This document shows positions 44,301 to 57,799 of a stretch of 64,000 bases of DNA, piece by piece; the stretch's first letter is position 1, and each line of letters begins with the position of its first letter. The notes beneath the pieces are model-generated. The model saw only the letters and a program-made list of their open reading frames with translations, did no database searches and was not told where the DNA came from. The position numbers and the translations under genes are program-made. Location: positions 293,916,217-293,980,216 of the forward strand of contig OZ024740.1 in assembly GCA_964016885.1 (NCBI GenBank). The letters run 5' to 3'. This stretch comes from Eledone cirrhosa (Eukaryota > Mollusca > Cephalopoda > Octopoda > Eledonidae).

Positions 44301-47300
44301 TGGGAGATCCTTTTTTGGGGGGGGCCGTTTTTATTTGGGGATCCGTTTTTTTATTTGAGGGTCAGTTTTTTATTTGGGGGGGGTCCGTTTTTTATTTGGA
44401 GTCCATTTTTTAATTGGGGGTCCGTTTTTTTATTTGGGGGGTCCGTTTTTTATTTGGGGGGATACGTTTTTTATATGGATGTCCAATTTTTATTTGGGGA
44501 TCCATTTTTTATTTGGGTGTCGTTTTTTATTTGGAGATCCATTTTATTTGAGTATCCGTTTTTTATTTGGGGTATACGTTTTTCATTTGGGGGGTCCGTT
44601 CTTTATTTGGGTGTCCATTTTTTATTTAAGAGGGGGTCCGTTTTTTATTTGGGGGGTACGTATTTTATTTTGGGGGATCCGTTTTTTATTTGGGTGTCCG
44701 TTGTTTTATTTGGAGATTTGTTTTTTATTTGGGGAGATCCGTTTTTATTTGGGTGTCTTCTTTTTGTTTGGGGATCCGTTTTTTATTTGGAGGGGTCCGT
44801 TTTTTATTTGGGGATCCTTCTTTTTATTTGCGGGTCAGTTTTTTATTTGTGGGTATCCGTTTTCTATTTGTCGGCTGATCCGTTTTTTATTTGGAGTCCA
44901 TTTTTTAATTGGGGTCCGTTTTTTATTTGGATGTCCATTTTTTATTTGGGGGGATCCGTTTTTTATTTGGATGTCCATTTTTTATTTGGGGATCCATTTT
45001 TTGGGGGGGATACGTTTTTCATTTCGGGCGTCCGTTTTTTATTTGGGTGTCCATTTTTAATTTTGGAGGGGGTCCGTTTTTTATTTGGGGGTCCGTATTT
45101 TATTTTGTGGGATCCGTTTTTTATTTGGATGTCCGTTTTTTATTTGAAGATTTGTTCTTTATTTGGGGAGATCCGTTTTTATTTGGGTGTCCTCTTTTTA
45201 TTTGGGGATCCGTTTTTTATTTGGCAATTCGTTTTTTAATTGGGGTGGGGGCGTTTTTTATTTGGGGTGGGGGGGCGTTTTTATTTGGGGGTGGTCCGTT
45301 TTTTATTTGGGATCCATTTTTTATTTGGGTGTAGTTTTTTATTTGATCCATTTTTATTTGGAGGAGTGGTCCGTTTTTTATTTGGGGGGATCCGTTTTTT
45401 ATTTGTCGGCTGATCCGTTTTTAATTTGGAGTCCATTTTTTAATTGGGGGTCCGTTTTTTATTTGGTTATCCGTTTTTTATTTGGGGGGATCCGTTTTTT
45501 ATTTGGTGTCCATTTTTTATTTGGGGATCCATTTTTTATTTGGGTGTAGTTTTTTATTTGGATGTCCGTTTTTTATTTGGGGGAGGGGGGCGTTTTTATT
45601 TGGATGTCCGTTTTTTATTTGGGGGATCCCTTTTTTATTTGGGGATCCATTTTTTATTTGGGTGTAGTTTTTTATTTGGGGATCCATTTTTATTTGGGTG
45701 TCCGTTTTATATTTGGGGGTCCGTTTTTTATTTTGGGGAGGTGGTCCGTTTCTTATTTGGGGGTCCGTTTTTTATTTGGGTGTCCGTTTTTTATTTGGGG
45801 TTGGGAGTCAGTTTTTTATTTGGGGGTCCATTTTTTATTTGGGGACCCGTTTTTTATTTGCGGGGGGCCGTTTTTTATTTGGGTGTATTTGTTTTTTATT
45901 TGGGGTCCGTTTTTCATTTGGGGTTGGGTGTCAGTTTTTTATTTGGGTGTCCGTTTTTTATGTGGGGATCCGTTTTTTATTTGGCAATTCGTTTTTTAAT
46001 TGGGGTGAGGGGCGTTTTTATTTGGGGTGGGGGGCCGTTTTTATTTGGGGGTGGTCCGTTTTTTATTTGGGGATCCAGTTTTTATTTGGGTGTAGTTTTT
46101 TATTTGATTCACTTTTATTTGGGTGTCCGATTTTTATTTGGAAGAGGGGTCCGTTTTTTATTTGGGGGGATCCGTTTTTTATTTGGAGATTCGTTTTTTA
46201 TTTGGGGTGGGGGCCGTTTTTTATTTGGCGGTGGTCCGTTTTTTATTTTGGTATCCGTTTTTGATTTGGGTGTCCGTTGTTTATTTGGAGATTTGTTTTC
46301 TATTTGGGGAGATCCGTTTTGTATTTGGGTGTCCTTTTTTTATTTGGGGATCCGTTTTTTATTTGGGTGTACATTTTTTATTTGGGGGGGGCGTTTTTTA
46401 TTTGGGGGATCGGTTTTGTATTTGGGGGGTCCGTTTTTTATTTGGGGATTCGCTTTTTATTTGGGGTGGGGGTCCGTTTTTTATTTGGGGGCGTCCGTTT
46501 TTTATTTGGGTGTACGTGTTTTATTTGGGGATCCTTTTTACATTTGGGCGGGGTCCGTTTTTTATTTGGTAGTCCGTATTTTTATTTTGGAGGCTCCTTT
46601 TTTTATTTGGGGCATCCATTTTTATTTCGGGGGTCCGTTTTGGGGGGGGTTAGTTTTTTATTTGGGGATCCTTTTTTTATTTGGGGGGATCCGTTTTTTA
46701 TTGGGGGGGGGCGTTTTTTATTTGTGTGTCCGTTTTATATTTGGGGATCCGTTTTTTATTTTGCGGAGGTGGTCCGTTTCTTATTTGGGAGTCCGTTTTT
46801 TATTTGGGTGTCCGTTTTTTATTTGGGGTTGGGGGTCAGTTTTTTATTTGGGGGTGCATTTTTTTATTTGGGGACCCGTTTTTTATTTGCGGGGGGCCGT
46901 TTTTTATTTGGGTGGATCCGTTTTTTATTTGGGGTCCGTTTTTCATTTGGGGTTGGGGGTCAGTTTTTTTTGGGGTGTCCGTTTTTTATTTGGGGATCCG
47001 TTTTTTATTTGGAGGGATCCGTTTTTCATTTGTGTAAACGTTTTTTATTTGTGTAAACGTTTTTTATTGGGGGGTGTCCGTTTTTTATTTGGGGATCCGT
47101 TTTTTATTTGTGTAAACGTTTTTTATTGGGGGGGTCCGTTTTTTATTTGGGGATCCGTTTTTTTATTTGAGGGTTAGTTTTTTATTTGGGGGTGTCCGTT
47201 TTTTATTTTTCGGCTGATCCGTTTTTTATTTGGAGTCCATTTTTTATCTGGGGGGGTCCGTTTTTTATTTGGGTGTCCATTTTTTATTCAGGGCAATCTG

Positions 47301-50100
47301 TTTTTTATTTGGAGATCCATTTTTTATTTGGGGATCCGTTTTTTATTTGGGCGATACGTTTTTCATTTGGGGGGTCCGTTTTTTTATTTGGGTGTCCATT
47401 TTTTATTTTGGAGGGGGTCCGTTTTTTATTTTGAGATTTGTTTTTTATTTGGGTAGATCCGTTTTTTATTTGGGTGTCCGTTTTTTATTTGGGTGTAGCT
47501 TTTTATTTGGTTATACATTTTTTGGTGGGTGTCCGTTTTTTATTTGGAAGAGGGGCGCGTTTTTTATTTGGGGGATCCGTTTTTTATTTGGCAATTCGTT
47601 TTTTAATTGGGGTGGGGGGCGTTTTTTATTTGGGGTGGGGGGGGCATTTTTATTTGGGATCCAGTTTTTATTTGGGTGTAGTTTTTTATTTGATCCATTT
47701 TTATTTGGGTGTCCGATTTTTATTTGGCGGTGGTCCGTTTTTTATTTTGGCATCCGTTTTTGATTTGGGGGGATCCGTTTTTTATTTGTGTGTCCGTTGT
47801 TTATTTGGGGTTCGATTTTTTATTTGGGTGTCCTGTTTTTATTTGGGGATCCTTTATTTATTTGGGGTGGGGGATCCGTTTTTTATTTGGCGTGGGGGGT
47901 CATTTTTTCATTTGGGCTGATCCGTTTTTTATTTGGGCTCCATTTTTTATTTGGGGTCCGTTTTTTATTTGAGGGTCCATTTTTTATTTGGGGTCAGTTT
48001 TTTATTTGGTGGAGTGCGTTTTTTATTTGGGGGCTGATCCGTTTTTTATTTGGAGTCCATGTTTTAATTGGGGGTCCGTTTTTTATTTGGGGGAGAGTCC
48101 GTTTTTTGTATGGGGATCCGTCTTTTATTTGGGGGGGTCCGTTTTTTATTTGGGTGTCCGTTTTATATTTGGGGATCCGTTTTTTATTTGGGGGAAGGGG
48201 TCCGTTTTTTATTTGGGTGTCGGTTTTTTTATTTGGGGTTGGGGGTCAGTTTTTTATTTAGGTGTCCATTTTTTATTTGGGCACCCGTTTTTTATTTGCG
48301 GGGGGCCGTTTTTTATTTGGGTGGATCCGTTTTTTATTTGGGGACCCGTTTTTATTTGGAGGGGTCCGTTTTTTATTTGGGGATCCGTTTTTTTATTTGA
48401 GGGTCAGTTTTTTATTTGTGGGGGTTTGTTTTTTATTTGGGTGTCCATTTTCTATTTGGGCACCCGTTTTTTATTTGCGGGGAGCCGTTTTTTATTTGGG
48501 TGGATCCGTTTTTTTATTTGGGGGTCCGTTTTTTATTTGGGGTTGGGAGGTCAGTTTTTTATTTGGGTGTCCGTTTTTTATTTGGGGATCCGTTTTTTAT
48601 TTGGGGGGATCCGTTTTTTATTTGGTGGGGGTCCGTTTTTTATTTGGGAGTTTGTTTTTTTATTTTGGAAGCTCCTTTCTTTATTTGGGAGATCCTTTTT
48701 TTGGGGGGGCCGTTTTTATTTGGGGATCCGTTTTTTTATTTGAGGGTCAGTTTTTTATTTGGGGGGGTCCGTTTTTTATTTGGAGTCCATTTTTTAATTG
48801 GGGGTCCGTTTTTTATTTGGGGGGTCCGTTTTTTATTTGAGGGGATACGTTTTTTATATGGATGTCCAATTTTTATTTGGGGATCCATTTTTTATTTGGG
48901 TGTCGTTTTTTATTTGGGGATCCATTTTATTTGAGTATCCGTTTTTTATTTGGGGTATACGTTTTTCATTTGGGGGGTCCGTTCTTTATTTGGGTGTCCA
49001 TTTTTTATTTAAGAGGGGGTCCGTTTTTTATTTGGGGGGTACGTATTTTATTTTGGGGGATCCGTTTTTTATTTGGGTGTCCGTTGTTTTATTTGGAGAT
49101 TTGTTTTTTATTTGGGGAGATCCGTTTTTATTTGGGTGTCTTCTTTTTGTTTGGGGATCCGTTTTTTATTTGGAGGGGTCCGTTTTTTATTTGGGGATCC
49201 TTCTTTTTATTTGCGGGTCAGTTTTTTATTTGTGGGTATCCGTTTTCTATTTGTCGGCTGATCCGTTTTTTATTTGGAGTCCATTTTTTAATTGGGGTCC
49301 GTTTTTTATTTGGATGTCCATTTTTTATTTGGGGGGATCCGTTTTTTATTTGGATGTCCATTTTTTATTTGGGGATCCATTTTTTGGGGGGGATACGTTT
49401 TTCATTTCGGGCGTCCGTTTTTTATTTGGGTGTCCATTTTTAATTTTGGAGGGGGTCCGTTTTTTATTTGGGGGTCCGTATTTTATTTTGTGGGATCCGT
49501 TTTTTATTTGGATGTCCGTTTTTTATTTGAAGATTTGTTCTTTATTTGGAGAGATCCGTTTTTATTTGGGTGTCCTCTTTTTATTTGGGGATCCGTTTTT
49601 TATTTGGAGGGGTCCGTTTTTTATTTGGGGATCCGTTTTTTATTTGGCAATTCGTTTTTTAATTGGGGTGGGGGCGTTTTTTATTTGGGGTGGGGGGGGG
49701 CGTTTTTATTTGGGGGTGGTCCGTTTTTTATTTGGGATCCATTTTTTATTTGGGTGTAGTTTTTTATTTGATCCATTTTTATTTGGAGGAGTGGTCCGTT
49801 TTTTATTTGGGGGGATCCGTTTTTTATTTGTCGGCTGATCCGTTTTTAATTTGGAGTCCATTTTTTAATTGGGTGTCCGTTTTTTATTTGGTTATCCGTT
49901 TTTTATTTGGGGGGATCCGTTTTTTATTTGGTGTCCATTTTTTATTTGGGGATCCATTTTTTATTTGGGTGTAGTTTTTTATTTGGATGTCCGTTTTTTA
50001 TTTGGGGGAGGGGGACGTTTTTATTTGGATGTCCGTTTTTTATTTGGGGGATCCCTTTTTTATTTGGGGATCCATTTTTTATTTGGGTGTAGTTTTTTAT
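41370..50100 (+). repeat. Higher-order tandem duplication, period about 4.32-4.39 kb
   Basis: Blocks beginning near 41374 and 45697 match in monomer order (offset about 4.32 kb). Further along, 42843 matches 47230 and 43403-44358 matches 47788-48743 at offsets of 4385-4387 bp, with forward translations identical over 157 residues. The shift in offset reflects small indels. Confidence 0.85.
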
Positions 50101-53100
50101 TTGGGGATCCATTTTTATTTGGGTGTCCGTTTTTTATTTGGAGGAGGGGGCCGTTTTTTATTTGGGGGTCCGTTTTTTATTTGGGGGCATCCGTTTTTTA
50201 TTTGGAGATTCGTTTTTTATTTGGGGTGGGGGGCCGTTTTTTATTTTGGTATCCGTTTTTTATTTGTGTGTCCGTTTTTTATTTGGGGTTCGATTTTTTA
50301 TTTGGGTGTCCGTTTTTTATTTGGGGATCCATTTTTATTTGTGTATCCGTTATTCATTTGGGGTGGGGGTCCGTTTTTTATTTGGGGTCCATTTTTTATT
50401 TGGGTGTCCGTTTTTTATTTGGGGATCCATTTTTTATTTGGGGATCCGTTTTTTATTTGGGGATTGGGGATCCGTTTTTTATTTGGCGTGGGGGGGTCAT
50501 TTTTTTATTTGGGGTGATCCGTTTTTTATTTGGGGTCCATTTTTTATTGGGGGTCCGTTTATTTATTTGTGGGTCCACTTTTTCTTTGGGGTCAGTTTTT
50601 TATTTTGGGATTCATTTTTTATTTGGGGATCCGTTTTTTATTTCGGGATCGGGGATTCGTTTTTATTTGGCATGGGGGGGGTCATTTTTTTATTTGGGGT
50701 GATCCGTTTTTTATTTGGGGTCCATTTTTTATTTGTGGGTCTGTTTATTTATTTGAGGGTCATTTTTTTATTTGGGGTCAGTTTTTTATTTGGGGATCCG
50801 TTTTTTATTTGGGGGAGAGTCCCTTTTTTGTATGGGGATCCGTCTTTTATTTGGGGGGGTCCGTTTTTTATATGGGTGTCCGTTTTATATTTGGGGATCC
50901 GTTTTTTATTTGGGGCAGGGTGTCCGTTTTTTATTTTGGTGTCGGTTTTTTTATTTGGGGTTGGGGGTCAGTTTTTTATCTGGGTGTCCATTATTTATTT
51001 GGGCACCCGCTTTTTATTTGGGGGGGGGCAGTTTTTTATTTGGGTGGATCCGTTTTTTATTTGGGGGTCCGGTTTTTTATTTGGGGTTGGGGGTTAGTTT
51101 TTATTTGGGTGCCCGTTTTTTATTTGGGCATCCGTTTTTTATTTGGGGGGATCTGTTTTTTATTTGGGTGTACGTTTTTTATTTGGGGGGGGGTCCGTTT
51201 TTAATTTGGGATTCCGTGTTTTTATTTTGGAGGCTCCATTTTTTATTTGGGAGATCCTTTTTTTATTTGGGGATCAGTTTTTTATTTGGGGATTCATTTT
51301 TTATTTGAGGATCCGTTTTTTATTTGGGGATCGGGGATCCGTTTTTATTTGGCGTGGGGGGGGGGTCATTTTTTTATTTGGGGTGATCCGTTTTTTATTT
51401 GGGGTCCATTTTTTATTTGGGGCTCAGTTTATTTATTTGAGGGTCCATTTTTATTTGGGGTCAGTTTTTTATTTGGGGATCCGTTTTTTATTTGGGGGAG
51501 AGTCCGTTTTTTGTATGGGGTTCCGTCTTTTATTTGGGGGGTCCGTTTTTTATTTGGGTGTCCGTTTTATATTTGGGGATCCGTTTTTTATTTGGGGGAG
51601 GGGGTCCGTTTTTTATTTGGGTGTCGGTTTTTTATTTGGGGTTGTGTGTCAGTTTTTTATTTGGGTGTCCATTTTCTATTTGGGCACCCGCTTTTTATTT
51701 CCGGGAGCCATTTTTTATTTGGGTGGATCCGTTTTTTATTTGGCGGTCCGTTTTTTATTTGGGTGTCCGTTTTTTATTTGGGCATCCGTTTTTTATTTGG
51801 GGGGATCTGTTTTTTATTTGGGAGTCCGTCTTTTTATTTTGGAGGCTCCTTTTTTTATTTGGGAGATCCTTTTTTTATTTGGGGATCCGTTTTTTATTTG
51901 AGGGTCAGTTTTTTATTTGTCGGCTGATCCGTTTTTTATTTGGAGTCCATTTTTATTTGGGGGGTTCGTTTTTTATTTGGGAGGATCCTTTTTTTATTTG
52001 GGTGTCCATTTTTTATTTGGGGGGATCCGTTTTTTATTTGGATGTCCAATTTTTATTTGGGGATCCATTTTTTATTTGGGTGTCGTTTTTTATTTGGGGA
52101 TCCATTTTATTTGAGTATCCGTTTTTTATTTGGGGTATACGTTTTTCATTTGGGGGGTCCGTTCTTTATTTGGGTGTCCATTTTTTATTTAAGAGGGGGT
52201 CCGTTTTTTATTTGGGGGGTACGTATTTTATTTTGGGGGATCCGTTTTTTATTTGGGTGTCCGTTGTTTTATTTGGAGATTTGTTTTTTATTTGGGGAGA
52301 TCCGTTTTTATTTGGGTGTCTTCTTTTTGTTTGGGGATCCGTTTTTTATTTGGAGGGGTCCGTTTTTTATTTGGGGATCCTTCTTTTTATTTGCGGGTCA
52401 GTTTTTTATTTGTGGGTATCCGTTTTCTATTTGTCGGCTGATCCGTTTTTTATTTGGAGTCCATTTTTTAATTGGGGTCCGTTTTTTATTTGGATGTCCA
52501 TTTTTTATTTGGGGGGATCCGTTTTTTATTTGGATGTCCATTTTTTATTTGGGGATCCATTTTTGGGGGGGGATACGTTTTTCATTTCGGGCGTCCGTTT
52601 TTTATTTGGGTGTCCATTTTTAATTTTGGAGGGGGTCCGTTTTTTATTTGGGGGTCCGTATTTTATTTTGTGGGATCCGTTTTTTATTTGGATGTCCGTT
52701 TTTTATTTGAAGATTTGTTCTTTATTTGGAGAGATCCGTTTTTATTTGGGTGTCCTCTTTTTATTTGGGGATCCGTTTTTTATTTGGAGGGGTCCGTTTT
52801 TTATTTGGGGATCCGTTTTTTATTTGGCAATTCGTTTTTTAATTGGGGTGGGGGCGTTTTTTATTTGGGGTGGGGGGGGGGCGTTTTTATTTGGGGGTGG
52901 TCCGTTTTTTATTTGGGATCCATTTTTTATTTGGGTGTAGTTTTTTATTTGATCCATTTTTATTTGGAGGAGTGGTCCGTTTTTTATTTGGGGGGATCCG
53001 TTTTTTATTTGTCGGCTGATCCGTTTTTAATTTGGAGTCCATTTTTTAATTGGGGGTCCGTTTTTTATTTGGTTATCCGTTTTTTATTTGGGGGGATCCG

Positions 53101-55220
53101 TTTTTTATTTGGTGTCCATTTTTTATTTGGGGATCCATTTTTTATTTGGGTGTAGTTTTTTATTTGGATGTCCGTTTTTTATTTGGGGGAGGGGGACGTT
53201 TTTATTTGGATGTCCGTTTTTTATTTGGGGGATCCCTTTTTTATTTGGGGATCCATTTTTTATTTGGGTGTAGTTTTTTATTTGGGGATCCATTTTTATT
53301 TGGGTGTCCGTTTTTTATTTGGAGGAGGGGGCCGTTTTTTATTTGGGGGTCCGTTTTTTATTTGGGGGCATCCGTTTTTTATTTGGAGATTCGTTTTTTA
53401 TTTGGGGTGGGGGGCCGTTTTTTATTTTGGTATCCGTTTTTTATTTGTGTGTCCGTTTTTTATTTGGGGTTCGATTTTTTATTTGGGTGTCCGTTTTTTA
53501 TTTGGGGATCCATTTTTATTTGTGTATCCGTTATTCATTTGGGGTGGGGTCCGTTTTTTATTTGGGGTCCATTTTTTATTTGGGTGTCCGTTTTTTATTT
53601 GGGGATCCATTTTTTATTTGGGGATCCGTTTTTTATTTGGGGATTGGGGATCCGTTTTTTATTTGGCGTGGGGGGTCATTTTTTTATTTGGGGTGATCCG
53701 TTTTTTATTTGGGGTCCATTTTTTATTGGGGGTCCGTTTATTTATTTGTGGGTCCACTTTTTCTTTGGGGTCAGTTTTTTATTTTGGGATTCATTTTTTA
53801 TTTGGGGATCCGTTTTTTATTTCGGGATCGGGGATTCGTTTTTATTTGGCATGGGGGGGGTCATTTTTTTATTTGGGGTGATCCGTTTTTTATTTGGGGT
53901 CCATTTTTTATTTGTGGGTCTGTTTATTTATTTGAGGGTCATTTTTTTATTTGGGGTCAGTTTTTTATTTGGGGATCCGTTTTTTATTTGGGGGAGAGTC
54001 CCTTTTTTGTATGGGGATCCGTCTTTTATTTGGGGGGGTCCGTTTTTTATATGGGTGTCCGTTTTATATTTGGGGATCCGTTTTTTATTTGGGGCAGGGT
54101 GTCCGTTTTTTATTTTGGTGTCGGTTTTTTTATTTGGGGTTGGGGGTCAGTTTTTTATCTGGGTGTCCATTATTTATTTGGGCACCCGCTTTTTATTTGG
54201 GGGGGGGGGCAGTTTTTTATTTGGGTGGATCCGTTTTTTATTTGGGGGTCCGGTTTTTTATTTGGGGTTGGGGGTTAGTTTTTATTTGGGTGCCCGTTTT
54301 TTATTTGGGCATCCGTTTTTTATTTGGGGGGATCTGTTTTTTATTTGGGTGTACGTTTTTTATTTGGGGGGGGGTCCGTTTTTAATTTGGGATTCCGTGT
54401 TTTTATTTTGGAGGCTCCATTTTTTATTTGGGAGATCCTTTTTTTATTTGGGGATCAGTTTTTTATTTGGGGATTCATTTTTTATTTGAGGATCCGTTTT
54501 TTATTTGGGGATCGGGGATCCGTTTTTATTTGGCGTGGGGGGGGGGGTCATTTTTTTATTTGGGGTGATCCGTTTTTTATTTGGGGTCCATTTTTTATTT
54601 GGGGCTCAGTTTATTTATTTGAGGGTCCATTTTTATTTGGGGTCAGTTTTTTATTTGGGGATCCGTTTTTTATTTGGGGGAGAGTCCGTTTTTTGTATGG
54701 GGTTCCGTCTTTTATTTGGGGGGTCCGTTTTTTATTTGGGTGTCCGTTTTATATTTGGGGATCCGTTTTTTATTTGGGGGAGGGGGTCCGTTTTTTATTT
54801 GGGTGTCGGTTTTTTATTTGGGGTTGTGTGTCAGTTTTTTATTTGGGTGTCCATTTTCTATTTGGGCACCCGCTTTTTATTTCCGGGAGCCATTTTTTAT
54901 TTGGGTGGATCCGTTTTTTATTTGGCGGTCCGTTTTTTATTTGGGTGTCCGTTTTTTATTTGGGCATCCGTTTTTTATTTGGGGGGATCTGTTTTTTATT
55001 TGGGAGTCCGTCTTTTTATTTTGGAGGCTCCTTTTTTTATTTGGGAGATCCTTTTTTTATTTGGGGATCCGTTTTTTATTTGAGGGTCAGTTTTTTATTT
55101 GTCGGCTGATCCGTTTTTTATTTGGAGTCCATTTTTATTTGGGGGGTTCGTTTTTTATTTGGGAGGATCCTTTTTTTATTTGGGTGTCCATTTTTTATTT
55201 GGGGGGATCCGTTTTTTATT
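48860..55220 (+). repeat. Higher-order tandem duplication, period about 3.18 kb
   Basis: The segment 48860-52040 recurs at 52041-55220. Matching landmarks are 49073/52253, 49907/53088, 50530/53709, 50772/53951 and 51492/54674 (offsets 3179-3182). Forward translations are nearly identical through the unit. A third start near 55221 diverges within about 70 bp. Confidence 0.87.
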
Positions 55221-56013
55221 TGGATGTCCAATTTTTATTTGGGGATCCATTTTTTATTTGGGTGTCGTTTTTTATTTGGGGATCCATTTTATTTGGGTAT
55301 CCGTTTTTTATTTGGGGGATACGTTTTTCATTTGGGGGGTCCGTTTTTTATTTGGGTGTCCATTTTTTATTTTGGAGGGGGTCCGTTTTTTTTATTTAGG
55401 GGGTACGTATTTTATTTTGGGGGATCCGCTTTTTATTTGGGTGTCCGTTGTTTTATTTGGAGATTTCTTTTTTATTTGGGGAGATCCGTTTTTTATTTGG
55501 GGATCCGTTTTTTATTTGGAGGGGTCCGTTTTTTATTGGGGGATCGGTTTTTTATTTGTCGGCTGATCCGTTTTTTATTTGGAGTCCATTTTTATTTGGG
55601 GGGTTCGTTTTTTATTTGGGAGGATCCTTTTTTTATTTGGGTGTCCATTTTTTATTTGGGGGGATCCGTTTTTTATTTGGATGTCCAATTTTTATTTGGG
55701 GATCCATTTTTTATTTGGGTGTCGTTTTTTATTTGGGGATCCATTTTATTTGGGTATCCGTTTTTTATTTGGGGGATACGTTTTTCATTTGGGGGGTCCG
55801 TTTTTTATTTGGGTGTCCATTTTTTATTTTGGAGAGGGTCCGTTTTTTTTATTTAGGGGGTACGTATTTTATTTTGGGGGATCCGCTTTTTATTTGGGTG
55901 TCCGTTGTTTTATTTGGAGATTTCTTTTTTATTTGGGGAGATCCGTTTTTTATTTGGGGATCCGTTTTTTATTTGGAGGGGTCCGTTTTTTATTGGGGGA
56001 TCGGTTTTTTTAT
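55085..56013 (+). repeat. 457-bp tandem duplication
   Basis: The block starting TTATTTGTCGGCTGATCCGT near 55099 repeats 457 bp later (about 55556), with the same order of monomers and only a few changes. Confidence 0.8.
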
Positions 56014-57799
56014 TTGAGGGTCAGTTTTTTATTTGTGGGGGTCCGTTTTTTATTTGTCGGCTGATCCATTTTTTATTTGGAGTCCATTTTTTAATTGGGG
56101 GTCCGTTTTTTTAATTGGGGGGTCCGTTTTTTATTTTGGGGGGATCTGTTTTTTATTTGGGTGTCCATTTTTTATCTGGGGGGATCCGTTTTTTATTTGG
56201 ATGTCCATTTTTTATTTGGGGATCCATTTTTATTTGGGGGATACGTTTTTCATTTGGATGGTCTGTTTTTTATTTGGGTGTCCATTTTTTATTTTGGACG
56301 GGGTCCGTTTTTTATTTGGGGGGGTCCGTATTTTATTTTGGCGGATCCGTTTTTTATTTGGGTGTCCGTTTTTTATTTGGAGATTTGTTCTTTATTTGGG
56401 GAGATCCGTTTTTTATTTGGGTGTTCTCTTTTTATTTGGGGATCCGTTTTTTATTTGGAGGGGTCCGTTTTTTATTTGGGGATCCGTTTTATTTGAGGGT
56501 TTGTTTTTTATTTGGGGGGGGGGGTCCGTTTTATATTTGTCGGCTGATCCGTTTTTTATTTGGAGTCCATTTTTTAATTGGGGGTCCGTTTTTTATTTGG
56601 GTATCCGTTTTTTATTTGGGGGGATCCGTTTTTTATTTGGGTGTCCGTTTCTTATTTGGGTGTAGTTTTTTATTTGGATGTCCGTTATTTATTGGGGGGG
56701 GGCGTTTTTATTTGGGGTCCGTTTTTTATTTGGAAATTCGTTTTTTATTTGGGGTGGGGGGCCGTTTTTATTTGGGGGTGGTCCGTTTTTTATTTGGGTG
56801 CCCGTTTTTTATTTGGGGATCCATTTTTATTTGGGTGTCCGTTTTTTATTTGGAGGAGGATGCCGTTTTTTATCTGGGGGTCCGTCTTTTATTTGGGGGC
56901 ATCCGTTTTTTATTTGGGGATTCGTTTTTTATTTGGGGTAGGGGGCCGTTTTTTATTTTGATATCCGTTTTTTATTTGTGCGTCCGTTTTTTATTTGGGG
57001 TTCGATTTTTTATTTGGGGATCCATTTTTATTTGGGTATCCGGTATTTATTTGGGGTGGGGGGGTCCGTTTTTTATTTGGGGTCCATTTTTATTTGGGTG
57101 TCCGTTTTTTAATTGGGGATCCATTTTTTATTTGGGGATCCGTTTTTTATTTCGGGATCGGGGATCCGTTTTTTATTTGGCGTGGGGGGGTCATTTTTTT
57201 ATTTGGGGTGATCCGTTTTTTATTTGCGGTCCATTTTTTATTTGGGGTCCGTTTATTTATTTGAGGGTCCATTTTTTATTTGGGGTCAGTTTTTTATTTG
57301 GGATCCTTTTTTTATTTGGGGGAGAGTCCGTTTTTTGTATGGGGATCCGTCTTTTATTTGGGGGGGGGTCCATTTTTTATTTGGGTGTCCGTTTTATATT
57401 TGGGGATCCGTTTTTTATTTGGGTGTCGGTTTTTTATTTGGGGTTGGGGTCAGTTTTTTATTTGGGTGTCCATTTTTTATTTGGGGATCCATTTTATTTG
57501 GGTATCCGTTTTTTATTTGGGGGATACGTTTTTTATTTGGAGGGTCCGTTTTTTATTTGGGTGTCTATTTTTTATTTAGGAGGGGTCCGTTTTTTAGTTG
57601 GGGCGTACGTATTTTATTTTGGGGGATCCGTTTTTTATTTGGGTGTCCGTTGTTTTATTTGGAGATTTGTTTTTTATTTGGGGATATCCGTTTTTATTTG
57701 GGTGTCTTCTTTTTGTTTGGGGATCCGTTTTTTATTTGGAGGGGTCCGTTTTTTATTTGGGGATCCGTTTTTTTATTTGCGGGTCAGTTTTTTATTTGT

